Part shown: positions 34,240 through 53,654 of the stretch, one piece after another
Layout: every line of letters begins with the position of its first letter
Position numbering within the stretch: position 1 is the stretch's first letter
Source: Sceloporus undulatus
Taxonomy: Eukaryota > Chordata > Lepidosauria > Squamata > Phrynosomatidae
Length of the DNA stretch: 64,000 nucleotides
Direction: 5' to 3'
NCBI RefSeq assembly: GCF_019175285.1
Contig: NC_056529.1
Coordinates: 546,455 to 610,454 of the forward strand
Translations under genes and position numbers: made by a program
Notes under the pieces: model-generated
The model's database searches: none
What the model was told of the DNA's origin: nothing
The model's input: the letters and a program-made list of their open reading frames with translations, nothing else

Positions 34240-34679
34240 AAGGCATTGCGCATGCGCATCGCTGCTTTTGTCCCTCCTCGCCAGCAGGTGGCGCTGCCGC
34301 CTCGCTGAGGCTGAGCTCATAGAACACAGAAGTAGGAAAGTGGTAGAGTGAAGTTTCCCCCAGGTATTTCGAGACTCGCTTCCCCTCCTTCTGCGCAGCA
34401 ACAGAAGCGGGAAAAGACACTTTTAGAAAGCGAAATACCTCTGCCTTTTCATGGAAGTGGCTCTAGCAGCGCCTGGCGGGGTGGGGAGGGACGTTGTGGG
34501 GAATGAACCCGGAAGTTGTGAATCTACACAGGCCATTGCAGTGGCTCTTGTGCGCCTGTGCACTGCCTCCCTAGCTGCGCATGCGCACGAGATCCCCAGC
34601 CGGGCTCTGATGCGCGCATGCGCACTGGCTATCTGAGTCCCATCCTGCTTCTCCTCCTTTCCCTCTTTTGCTGCTGAAG
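34240..34679 (+). promoter_or_regulatory. MLST8 promoter and untranslated exon 1
   Basis: GC-rich region with three NRF1-type palindromes: TGCGCATGCGCA at 34,247-34,258 and 34,576-34,587, and CGCGCATGCGCA at 34,613-34,624. An ETS-type CCGGAAGT lies at 34,509-34,516. There is no TATA box, which fits a housekeeping gene. An untranslated exon ends at 34,679 with GCTGAAG|GTAAGT. The start site is not defined. Confidence 0.6.
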
Positions 34680-34867
34680 GTAAGTCCAGTCACTTTCCTT
34701 TGTGATCCTTTGCATTTTCCTCCATTGCACCAAAGGCTGCCCTTTCCCCTCCCTACTTTGTCCTCACAACAACCCTGCAAGGTAGGCAGAAAAGAGAAGA
34801 AAGAGCTCTACATTGTCCCCAATGGGTTTCTGTGCCTCAGGGGGGCATCTGCAGAAATGACGCAGCC

Positions 34868-35060
34868 AGCTCCCAGGGAATCCTGGGATTTGTAGCTTTA
34901 CAGAGCCCTGAAGCATGGTAACCCTCACCAAACTACAAATCCCAGGATCCTGGAGCCTTGGTAGTTGAAAGCGGTGTCACGCTGCTTTATTTCTGCAGTG
35001 TAGATCCCAGGATGCCGTGGCTCAGTGCTGTGGGATCCTGGGAATTGTAGTCTTTCTGGC
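34868..35060. repeat. Palindromic MITE in MLST8 intron 1
   Basis: GGGATTTGTAGCTTTACAG and its inverted match (CAAACTACAAATCCCAGGAT), with a further half ending GGATCCTGGGAATTGTAGTC. Same broad family as 13,582. Confidence 0.55.
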
Positions 35061-35349
35061 AAGGAAGGCTAAGCATCTCTCAAAGCGGCAAACCCAGCAG
35101 TGACTAGCAATACAATTAAAAGTGTGAAAACAAAGCAAACAGAGGAGTCAATGGGAGATAATTCCCTCCTCTTTGCTTACCAGAAAAGCTTAGTGTCACT
35201 CACAAATGCCGCTTGTGGGGCCATGCCTTGCCCCTTGAACCCGCAATGGGAGCCTGTGGGGTTCCCTTCCTGATTCCCAAGCACCATTCTCTGCCTTTAT
35301 GGGGCTTTCTTTCTTTCCTGCTTTCCTGCCCCTTTTAGCGACTTGAGCC

Positions 35350-38300
35350 ATGAACACCGCGCAGGGCACCGTGGGCAGCGACCTGGTCATCCTGGCCACC
35401 GCCGGCTACGACCACACCGTCCGGTTCTGGCAGGCCCACAGCGGGATTTGCACCCGGACCGTCCAGCACCAGGACTCCGTATCCTTTAAATATCCTCCGT
35501 ATCCTTTTAGGATTGCTGAACAGAGCTGCCTTTGGTTTGCTCCCTAACCCCTTTTGCCAGCAGGTCAATGCTCTAGAGATCACCCCGGACCGGACCATGA
35601 TTGCCGCCGCCGGTAAGTGCGCCATGCACGGAGGGCATACTGGGTGCAGTGGCTCCCCCAGGGCACAGTTTGCACAGGTGGTATGTGCTTTCAAGTCATC
35701 TCCAGTTTTCTGTGGTTTTATGATCATTATTGTAATATTTACTTGTACCCCACTTTCCCCCCAAAATTGTCTTGGTTCACCAAACACCCACACAGCTTGG
35801 CTGGGAGGGTTCTTCTTCTTGGCTTTACTTCACGAGCGAAGATTCAGGAAGGACTCATCCGTGCTTTCTACAAGTGCGCTGATGACACTGGATGTATCCT
35901 TGGAGCTTGTGCAATGGGTTTTTCTGGTGGAGCGCAGCATGCACAGAACTGGCCTCACCCTTTAAACCAGAGGCCTTGACAAGCATGGACAGTGGCAGCG
36001 AGGTCCTTGGGTCATAGATTTGGTTAGAGTTAAACTATGTCCTGTGATGCATATGATCCTAGGACAGGCATATGATGCCGCCATTTGCAAAGCCTGTGTC
36101 TCGCCAGTCTGTGCTTTCAAGTTCCTCTGCACTAAGAGTGTCTCTCGCCTCCAGGCTACCAACACATTCGAATGTATGACCTGAACTCCAATAACCCGAA
36201 CCCAGTTATCAACTACGATGGCGTCAGCAAGAACATCACCTCCGTCGGGTTCCATGAAGACGGACGATGGATGTACACGGGGGGAGAAGACTGCATGGCC
36301 CGGATCTGGGACCTCAGGTATGGCTCATTTCATCAACCTTACTCTCATGGGGATTTTCAAGAAGTACAGCTTTATTGTTCCCTTTCAACTGTAAGTCCTA
36401 CCGAATCCTGAGATTTACAGTTCAGGGAGAGGTGGTTAGAAGTCTCAGCCTGAGAGCTCTAGTCTAGTGCATTCCCAAAGTACAAAACCCAGGCTTCCAC
36501 AGGAGGCAGCCATTGTGGTTAAAGTGGAATCACATTGCAGAAATTGTGCACTGTGATAGGGCCTCTAGAGCCTATCTACACGACATGTTTATAGAACTTT
36601 CATACCACTTTAATAATACTACTGCTACTATTACTAATATTCTTAGCCACTTCTCCCCATTTATCAAGGCAAAGAACAGCAACAGATTAGAATAGAACAC
36701 CTAACTTCAGTTAAAAACACACAACATCAAAACACATAACGTCAATTTNNNNNNNNNNGAAAGAACATATAAAACCAAAACAATCAGTCCATAGTTTAAC
36801 ATTCACAATTTAAAAATAATCTGCCAGTGTGGTGTAGTGGTTTAAGTGTTGGATTATGACTCTGGAGACCAGGGTTCAGTAACCTGCTTGGCCCTGTAAC
36901 CCATTGAGAGACCTTGGGCAAGTCACATATTCTCAGCCTCAGAGGGTGGCAATGGCAAACCTCCCCTAAGCAAACTCAAGAGGAAAAGTCTGGGCACAAT
37001 GTAGGAACACAAATATGTTTCAATAGCAGTTTGCATAGAGATGTCCTCTTTTAAAACTAATATAACATGGAAGAAGATATGAGAAGTGGGAGATTTGATA
37101 GCAATGTGGCTTCTTGCTGAAACTTTGATACCTGGCGAGGTGAACCCTTGGATCTAAATGGAGAAAACAAGCAAGTTGTTGTTCTTCTCCATTCCCTCAC
37201 ATGGTCTGGTTTTGGTTGTTTTCCAGGTCGCGCAACCTTCAGTGCCAGCGCATCTTCCAAGTGAATGCGCCCATCAACTGTGTTTGCCTGCATCCAAATC
37301 AGGTACTTGTGTGCTCCTACTTGAATTCTTCTTAGTTGTTGTGGGATGTTCCTGTGTGAGTGTGATGGTATCTTCTGTGCTCCTCTTAGGCTGAACTTAT
37401 TGTTGGAGATCAAAGCGGGGCCATCCACATCTGGGACCTGAAGACGGACCATAATGAGCAGCTCATCCCCGAACCCGAAGTCTCTGTAAACTCTGTCCAC
37501 ATTGATCCGGATGCCAGCTACATGGCCGCTGTCAACAGTTCAGTAAGTTTTTTGGGGGGGCTGTTGGGTGTTTGGATGCCAGTTTTTGGTGTGTGCCGTG
37601 AACCAGACCTCTCAGACGCTGCCTTCCTTCCCTCTCCCTCACAGGGCAACTGTTATGTGTGGAACCTAACCGGTGGCATCGGAGACGAAGTGACGCAGCT
37701 CATCCCCAAAACCAAGATCCCTGCCCACAACCGCTACACTCTCCAGTGCAAATTCAGTCCGGACTCCACGTGAGTAGAGTCACCAGGCTTTTCGGCCCAT
37801 TCGCTTGCCCTTGGAGTGAAGTGGGGGCAGCTGGGTGGGGATCTTTAACCTGGGAGCATGGTGGGAGTGCTTGACTAAGAGACCAGGGTTCGAATCCCCA
37901 CTCAGCCATGGAACACCCCCCCAGGTGACCTGCATTGTGCACAGGCTTCTCCTCTTGAGTTTGCTTAGCAGGCCATGCCCAAGATATGCAGGCCATAGAA
38001 ACCTGTCTGGCCCCCTAAAACACAATATTAGGCTTTTTCATGCTTTTAATGCTCGTTTTCCATTTCTGTTTTATACTGTGTTTACTCCTGCCAAACTTGG
38101 CCTTCTAGTTCTTTCTAAAAGGGACATTTTCATTATCTTGTTAATCACTTTGAAACCAAGGAGTCACTCCTTAAAGAAAATTGGGAAATAGGTATTTACT
38201 GTAGTTAGTTGGTGGTGGGGGGACTGAAAAAGGAATAAAAGAATAGGGATTGAAGTTGTAACCTGGTGTGCTCTGCCGAGAGGAGTTCAAGATGGATGGA

Positions 38301-39214
38301 TTTTGACACCTGACCCAAAGATATTTCGCAGTGACTCTCTTTCTCTTTTTGGTATTTTTTCCATGTGTGTAAGGGGATAAAAGGCAGGATAAATGGTGGG
38401 GAAAGACAGGAAGGTTCCAGATGGAAGATGCTGTTGTTTGAGGCAAGGTGATTTTAGCATATATGCTTGGTCTTGTAGCACCTTGCACTCCAGATCTTCC
38501 CCATATGAATGTTTCATAGATGTTGCGTTGGAACCCAAGGGTCATCCAGTCCAACATATGCCAATCCACGCTGAAGCATCTGTTTGCTATGAAGGAGATA
38601 ACAAGAACCCACAACTACTGGGTTGCTTTCTCTGCCCTTTCCACCCTGTTTGAAAGTGGGAAGTTGACGTTACTGCAGTGAAAGTAACTTAGGTGTGTGT
38701 TAAATACTTAGAGCAATAATTCTAAAGGCCCTGCCTTCTCTTTCTCTTCTCTCTTCCTTCCACCCGCTCCAGGCTTTTGGCTACTTGTTCTGCTGACCAA
38801 ACATGCAAGATCTGGAGGACATCCAACTTCTCTCTCATGACAGAACTGAGCATCAAGAGCAACAACCCTGGGGAAACCTCTCGCGGCTGGATGTGGGACT
38901 GCGCTTTCTCTGGAGACTCTCAGTACATTGTCACAGGTGAGGGAGCAGGTGCAACCTCCAGGGGACACTGCTTGGGTCTTCTGCCAGGTAGAGAATGCAG
39001 GGGATGTTGGTCTCAATTGCAGAAAGGTGTGTGTATTAGCATCAGAGCTTGGTGCACTCGCAAACCTTGCTGATTTCCTCTGGTTTCCTCTGCAGCCTCC
39101 TCAGATAACCTGGCCAGGCTCTGGTGTGTGGAAACGGGTGAGATCAAAAGGGAGTACAGCGGCCATCAGAAAGCAGTTGTCTGCCTTGCTTTCAATGACA
39201 GCGTCTTGGGCTGA
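35350..39214 (+). CDS. MLST8: MLST8 (GbetaL), mTOR-associated WD40 protein
   Basis: Eight coding exons: 35350-35478, 35561-35612, 36155-36317, 37227-37302, 37390-37542, 37645-37769, 38773-38936, 39096-39214. Phases close and give 326 residues, the length of the human protein, and by eye more than 90% of residues agree. The protein is a seven-bladed WD40 propeller that binds the mTOR kinase domain in mTORC1 and mTORC2. Visible repeats include [49 protein letters not shown] and [15 protein letters not shown]; the C-terminus is FNDSVLG. The ATG at 35,350 matches MNT(S/A)xGTVGSD of human. An untranslated exon ends at 34,679. Intron 2 of the gene is only 82 bases with a weak GTATCC donor, and exon 3 has a CAG|CAG tandem acceptor. 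BRICD5 converges on its 3' end. Confidence 0.97.
36378..36560. repeat. Palindromic hAT-like MITE in an MLST8 intron
   Basis: CCGAATCCTGAGATTTACAG and mirrored half ending GTGGAATCACATTGCAGAAA. Confidence 0.5.
36749..36758. other. Assembly gap of 10 N
   Basis: Ten N bases in MLST8 intron space. The true size of the missing DNA is unknown. Confidence 0.99.
36823..36980 (+). repeat. Sauria-type SINE, 3'-truncated
   Basis: GTGTGGTGTAGTGGTTTAAG (A box), GGGTTCAGTAACCTGC (decayed B box), then CATATTCTCAGCCTC. It lacks the ACA tail. MLST8 intron. Confidence 0.75.
37847..37985 (+). repeat. Sauria-type SINE fragment
   Basis: GACCAGGGTTCGAATCCCCA is a nearly intact B box; the part after TGGAACACC is diverged. 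MLST8 intron. Confidence 0.65.
38510..38615 (-). repeat. CR1 LINE 3' end fragment
   Basis: AAGGGTCATCCAGTCCAACA is the CR1 3' tail read in reverse. Short and diverged. Confidence 0.6.
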
Positions 39215-40082
39215 TGTACATTCTGTGCATATTTGAGGAATTCTCCATCTGACTCTCTGCCACCATCATTCTGGTCAAATAGATGGATGCTATCCGAACC
39301 TTTAGCCACAAGAGCACAGCTGACCTCCATATCTTCTATGTGGAATGAGACCCCCAAAGAAAATCCAGAACTAACAACTGTAAGGTTTATGGCATGGCAC
39401 TCCTTTAAAAGGAATAATGCTCCCTCTTAAGTCATGGTGTTTGTTTCCATTTGGGAGTCCCTTAGCCAACACTTCCGGTGGTCTGTGTCATATATTTATA
39501 TGTGTTACTTGTTACTTCAGAAGTAAATTTTGAGTTCACAATTTAGAGGGAAAGTGTTTTTCCCTAGGAGATGCCAGTGCAGTTGGGTTTTCCTACTAAG
39601 TTAGCTGTGCCTTGGATCAGTTCGCCAAGAGGCTGGGCCTGCATAATGTTCAGGGAGAAGCTGAGGAGACACTGGCCCTATTCAGGTGTTTGGGAGAAGA
39701 AGCTTCACCCCTTCTGTTGTTGCTCTTTTCATGAGGCTGAGAAGGGGACTTTTCCATCTATGTAACCCTACCACACAATCCAGAACCGGGGGGGCAAATC
39801 CCTCAGGTATCCAATTGTACATAGAGGATGCAGAGCTCCTCAGATTATCACTGCATCTGGAGAGCGACTACGACTACCATGCTTCTTTTCTGAACATGTT
39901 TAGGATTCTCTTATTTTTAATGCCAGAATAGGGTTGCTTCTGCTTTAGCAATGGCTGAACTTCCTCCAAGCCTGGAGTGAAGGACCGCTGAGATATCTGC
40001 ACGCCTTGCAAACAGAGGAAGGAACTGGTGATTTCTCACTTTATAACAGCTGCACAGGTTCATTTCCTCTTTTTGTGCTTTT

Positions 40083-40088
40083 TTTATT
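40083..40088 (-). terminator. Probable BRICD5 poly(A) signal
   Basis: AATAAA on the minus strand, about 400 bases past the BRICD5 stop codon. Confidence 0.4.
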
Positions 40089-40277
40089 TCATATGACACA
40101 CATCAGGATTAACTAACTTTGTATAAAATGTTTTTTAAAAAAACCCCACAAGATTTTGTTTTACATAATAATGCACGTATGACCAAGACTTAAGGGCACT
40201 TTTACTACACCCTCATGCAGCTACTGTTAGACAGGGATGGTTATTTACAGGTTACAGGGAGGAGGAAACACTTTGTA

Positions 40278-40283
40278 AATAAA
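40278..40283 (+). terminator. Possible MLST8 poly(A) signal
   Basis: AATAAA on the plus strand about 1.06 kb past the MLST8 stop. If used, the MLST8 and BRICD5 3' ends would overlap by some 200 bases. Confidence 0.35.
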
Positions 40284-40490
40284 ATGTATATACCGATAAT
40301 AATAATAAAAAAGATAAAAATTGCAACAAAAACACAACTGTGTGTGCCATTGCTCTTCCAGCTCAAGCCCAGACCCCTTGGATCACAAAAAAGGCAGAGG
40401 GAGGCGTTTTCAAGAAGCACATAATATGCCCTGGGGGATTTCAAGTACAGAAGAGCAGAGGCAAATGGGGAGACCAGATTCCCAGGAAGG

Positions 40491-48877
<8,387 letters not shown>

Positions 48878-48879
48878 TC

Positions 48880-51600
48880 CCGCTGCAACCCTTGCTCCTC
48901 CAAGTCTGCCTTCTGACAATGCAGGAGTTGTGCATCATCAGAGCCCTCAGAAACCTGGCTGGAAACACGAGAATCTGTCTGCAAGGGCCAGGTAAAGGGC
49001 GCACCTTGGCACCTCAGTTTGGAGAGAGACACGTGGAGGTGAAATCCTAGACTTCTTTGTTGGTGGGAGGGAATGGGGGCTGTGGAGAGATGCTGCCTTG
49101 GGTACGGCGATGCTTGCCTTTTCTTTCCTTCCCAGACAGCCAGTGCATTCATGAGGAACACAAACCGGGTCTTTGTGTAGGGCCTTAGTATGGCTGGCAG
49201 TCGGCCTAAGTACGGTCAGACAACACACACATCCCTTCACAGGCAGAGAGGAAGAAAGAGTGACAGCCCACCCAACCCCAACCCCAACCCACCGTCAGAT
49301 AGAGATGTCAGCAACAGTTACAAGACAGGAAGATGCCTCATTCCTACACCCTTCAATGGGCATGCCATTAAACAGATAACCTTAGTGTTCTCTTGTTGCA
49401 TGAAACTACAGCTCTCCAAAATGAATGGTAAAGTCAGTATGAACAGGCTACCCAAACCTATAAAATGGACTACTTAAATTAAAGATGTCGGCATCGTATC
49501 AGTATGCAAAGGGATCGTGTAACACCTTTGAGACTAACTGAGAGATGTTAGTAGCATGAGCTTTTGTAGACTTGAGCCTACTTCCTCAGATGCATGGAGT
49601 GGAGTGGAGGGTCCTTTCAGTTTCAAAGGTGCTATAAGATCCCTTTGCATACTGATTTTCAGGAGTAATGTGGCTACGCCTCTGAATTCTGCACAGTATC
49701 TGTAATATCTGAGGGCCCAAGATGCAATTTAAAAGTCCATGGAGACTAACTTCCTCATTCCTCTCCCTCCCAAGAGAGAGAAAGAGAACACAGGACTTTA
49801 CCAAACAAGAAGCATCTAACAAAACCAACGTCTGACCAGTGCCCATCAATAATGTGAACGCTCCAGGCTCAGAAGTCTTATTAATACGATTTCTGATGGA
49901 CGCTGTCAGCTTCAGCTGGTCAGATGAATGCCAGAGGGAAATGGCTGAGGGAAAAGAAAATACAATCTACTCTCTGGAAGAAAAAGTAATAATGGCAGGT
50001 TTAATTTTTTTTTAAAATCAAATGGAAAGAGCTGTGGCGTTTTGATCAGCTGAAGAGGGCAGCCATTTCCTAGGTCTGGGGTCTTTGCACCAATAATACT
50101 TGAACAGACAACTGTTAGAAGAGTATAGCTACAAAACATCAAGCCTTGAGAGGAAACTGTTTTTGAAAGCTGTGGTGAGGACCTTGATACACCCCTCTGC
50201 AAATGCCACTAAAATAGGCCTGGTATAAAAATAGCACTTCCTCAGAAATGGTAGGAAAAGAATCCTATCCAATTCTAATAATCAGAGCCTGGAAAAGCAT
50301 TAGCCATGTTGGCTGGGGGGGTCATCTTCTAGAATCAGGTTCCTTGCCTTCCCTGCCTCCTCTGCCATTAACTTACTGTCATTTAAGGCAACTTAAGCAC
50401 TTGCACAATCTTCCTGTTTCTGCCTGAAGCAATCTCCCTTCCCCTCTTCTCGTGTTCACTTGTGCTAGATACTAAGCCTCTTGCAGCGTTAAGGTGCGCA
50501 CAGACAAGGAATGCTTTTAGCCTTTCTGTGACAGAGGCAGAGCTAAGCAGAAACCAAGGTGCCTTATTGTCCGTCAGGCAGAGAATAATGCCACATTAAG
50601 ATCCCTGCCAGCGCATCTAGTGGAGACCCAACCAAAGCCCTCCAGCTCACATTCTGCCATGGTATTTTGAAATGGCCCAGAGGAATTTCCACAGTACTTT
50701 TTCCTCCCCCAAGATGTGGGGCAAGATTAAGTGGTCAGCTTGTCAACATCATTTCCCATCCTTTCTTGAAGTGCACCTGCCATCTTTGGCTTCCAAGCTA
50801 TTTCGTCTGGCAAAAGATCACAGTGCCTCTCCTCACGCTTGTTGCATGAAGCCTGTTAAGAGAAAAATAAGGGAGTGGGGAGGCAAGGGAGAGAGGAATG
50901 CTTTTATGCCACATTCCCAGACGTTAGAATTCAAGAAGGCATATTGTGTGCTTCATGCCTCAAGGTTAAACCTGGGCTCATTTCCCTCTGGCAAAGGCCC
51001 AGCCAGAAAGACACCCGTTCTGCTTCTCCTCGACTGCGGATGAGCTGCCCTTTACACACCCATAAATAGTTAAGGGTCAGTTTCATAACTGGTAATTGTC
51101 AGTTGTTTCAAAGAGAACAGTGGCAGCTCTGACCAAGTAGAAAAAGGATTTCAAAAGCAAGGAACAAATTTAAGTACAGACTCCTCTGCGAATCTGATAC
51201 ATCTCCTCCTCCTTCGTGATTTTGCTTAAGTATGGCCATCACTGTCCCTTCCCACTGGAAACAGCAGCATCCCCACAAGATCTAACAAAGGTACCCCTGC
51301 ATAAGTTGCTCTTGTGCTCGCTTAAAGAATTTAGTCATTTATGAGTGATCCTAAAGCAGTATAATCCCCTCCCTCACTTTGCTGGCTGTCCAGGTGAGAG
51401 TTGCACAATCTGGACATATAATGGTCTGCCCAAACTAGAAACTGAGGAAGGATTTCAGGGTGCAAAAGGAGAAGAGGGGCAGTGATTTCCCACGTTATGG
51501 CTTTTCTATTGGTTTTCCCCATTTCTAAAAACCCTAAATGTAATTGTCATTTCAACAAGGGCAGACTAAAGAGTCAATTCCTGTGAAATTTCTGAGACGC
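48880..51600. other. BRICD5 upstream and intergenic to PGP 3' end
   Basis: Nothing coding recognised. A repeat with GTATGCAAAGGGATCGTGTA and CTTTTGTAGACTTGAGCC lies at 49,490-49,690; its motif is shared with 22,290-22,440. The BRICD5 promoter should lie just right of 48,877 but has no clear landmark. Confidence 0.45.
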
Positions 51601-51645
51601 AAAATGAAAAGATGACAAACACAAAAAACCCCAGTGAGACGTCTG

Positions 51646-51651
51646 TTTAAT
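51646..51651 (-). terminator. Possible PGP poly(A) signal
   Basis: ATTAAA on the minus strand about 2 kb past the PGP stop. The intervening 51,650-53,654 is mainly unique sequence, so a long 3' UTR is plausible. Confidence 0.3.
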
Positions 51652-52205
51652 ATGACACAAGTATAGGACCGACATTCCTTGACGGTTTTACACAAACTGC
51701 GTGGTCATTTGCCAGTGCAGTTTCACAACAAGGGCAGAGAAGAGTAGACAGACAGCGGTTACATTGTGTGGCAAGCAGGTCTGAGCCACCACCGATAGGG
51801 TCTAAACATTTATCACCTACTTGACACATTCCTCAACGTCCCCTGAATTGCATAAGCACAAGTCCCAGGAAAAGGACAACATCTTATTTTCAAGTCAGTC
51901 CAAGCACAAAACAGTTTGCATTATTGAAGGAGGAAAACAATGTTTAAGGTTACAAACAGGTTTGGTAAAGTGAAAAAGAAAAAGACCTCCATTGGGAGAC
52001 ATAGTAGAAGGGGTGGAATCATTGTGCACCTTTAGTACTTTCAAGCAGATGCTGACACTAATGTATAAACGCAGAGTATTTTCCATTGTGAACAACACAA
52101 TTATTGCTTTACGAGAAAGTGGCAAGCTCAAACAAGTTTCAAGTGTCTTCAGTATCAGAAGTGTCATCCGCATGCAAGAGTTACCTGGGCTTATGCTTGA
52201 AAAAT

Positions 52206-52432
52206 AAAGGCCTGTTACAGACGGCCAAAATAAAGCTGCTTTGGATCTCTTTGGAGGTATGCTGTTTAAATACATCCTAAGAATCCGAAGCTGCACCAAA
52301 CTGCCTCTAGTGCTTAGGAATGGAGTGTGGCTTTGGCCGACCTCCGGACTCTTAGGACCCATGCATCATTTAAATAGCATCACCAAAGAGACCCGAAGCA
52401 GCTTTATTTTGGCAGTCTGTAACAGGCTAAAG
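52206..52432. repeat. MITE with 45-bp terminal inverted repeats
   Basis: Ends GCCTGTTACAGACGGCCAAA and TTTGGCAGTCTGTAACAGGC; inside AAATAAAGCTGCTTTGGATC pairs with its mirror. TAAAG flanks both ends and may be the target duplication. It falls inside the likely PGP 3' UTR. Confidence 0.75.
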
Positions 52433-53654
52433 TGTCTTTTTCTTGGTTCTGTTGTGTGACATTTGCTGATTTAAATACTTATGTCGCAACGTTACAGTAT
52501 TTGGCATGGCACCTAGTGCAGCAAGAGCAAAACCGAGGTTTGGCATCTAGTGCAGCTGGGCACCTGAAAAGTGCAATAACTAGAAACCTGCAAAGCAGAA
52601 GAGTGACTTTCCATTTTTTCAGAAGAGACACGCAAGGGATTTTTCTTGGTCTTCCATCAACACCGAAGTAATATTTTAGCAGGAAGCACTGAACAAGTTA
52701 CCTGTTGCTTCATAACATGGCTTTAGAGCACTCTATTTTGCAGAGGAATACCCACGATTACTCTTGCATCTAGATATATACTGCTATAGGGAACGTATCA
52801 GGGATAGACAGGGGGGCTTGACTGCTTTGTTTAACAAATAACCAAGCACCAATTCAGTTTGGAAATCCTCAAGTAAATTAACTATCTTCCTTAAAAGGGT
52901 GCTAAACCTTTCAGGTCATCTGACTCGCGGCGAAGGTCAGAAAGAGGGGAAAGGTCTTTTAGAAATCATACTTCCATCCCTCCTGGCCTAAAACTTTTTT
53001 CGATATATTATATTTCCTTTTAAAATAGACTCTGAGCTCTTTACGTCAATATATTTATACATATACATTCACCTATATCTTAGAGAATATGAACGCAATG
53101 CATCGTCCATATTTTGCTACTGAGCAAGTGCAAATGCAGAGTGAGGAGAGGCCAAGCGACACACTGACACACAACGACTCCCTTTTCCTGACACGCCGCC
53201 TCAGGATCAGGCTATGAAGCTGGGACCTGAGAAGCTTAAAACCAGGTTAAAGTTAACTCCTTTGACCAGAACAGAACGTCCCTCAAACTGTGCATCCCTG
53301 AATTTCCAAAGAATGGGCGACGAACGAAGCGAGAGAGAGGCACAGTGCCAGGTATTAACAGAACCGCCCTAGACGCCCTTCGCTGAGCAAGACTCTACTG
53401 ATTCCTTGGCACTGCAGACACCTTAAGACATACTCTGATACTTGCACAAATCTGAAACTGACTGAAAAACCACTCCCTCTTAGTTTCAAAGTGCATTCTA
53501 AAAGGAATTTGTAAACAGAGAACTCGAATTAAAAGTTACGCACGGAAAACATCTTAACTTGCAAGGAGCAGCTGTGTGCACGCAGCAGGCAGAGGTGATA
53601 CTACCAGCCTCAGGCCATTTGGGGTGGAGGGGGAAATACCTTTACAATCTGGAA

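Noticed and set aside
34033-34401. Tyrosine-run ORF
   Set aside because: It is the translation of the (ATA)n microsatellite.
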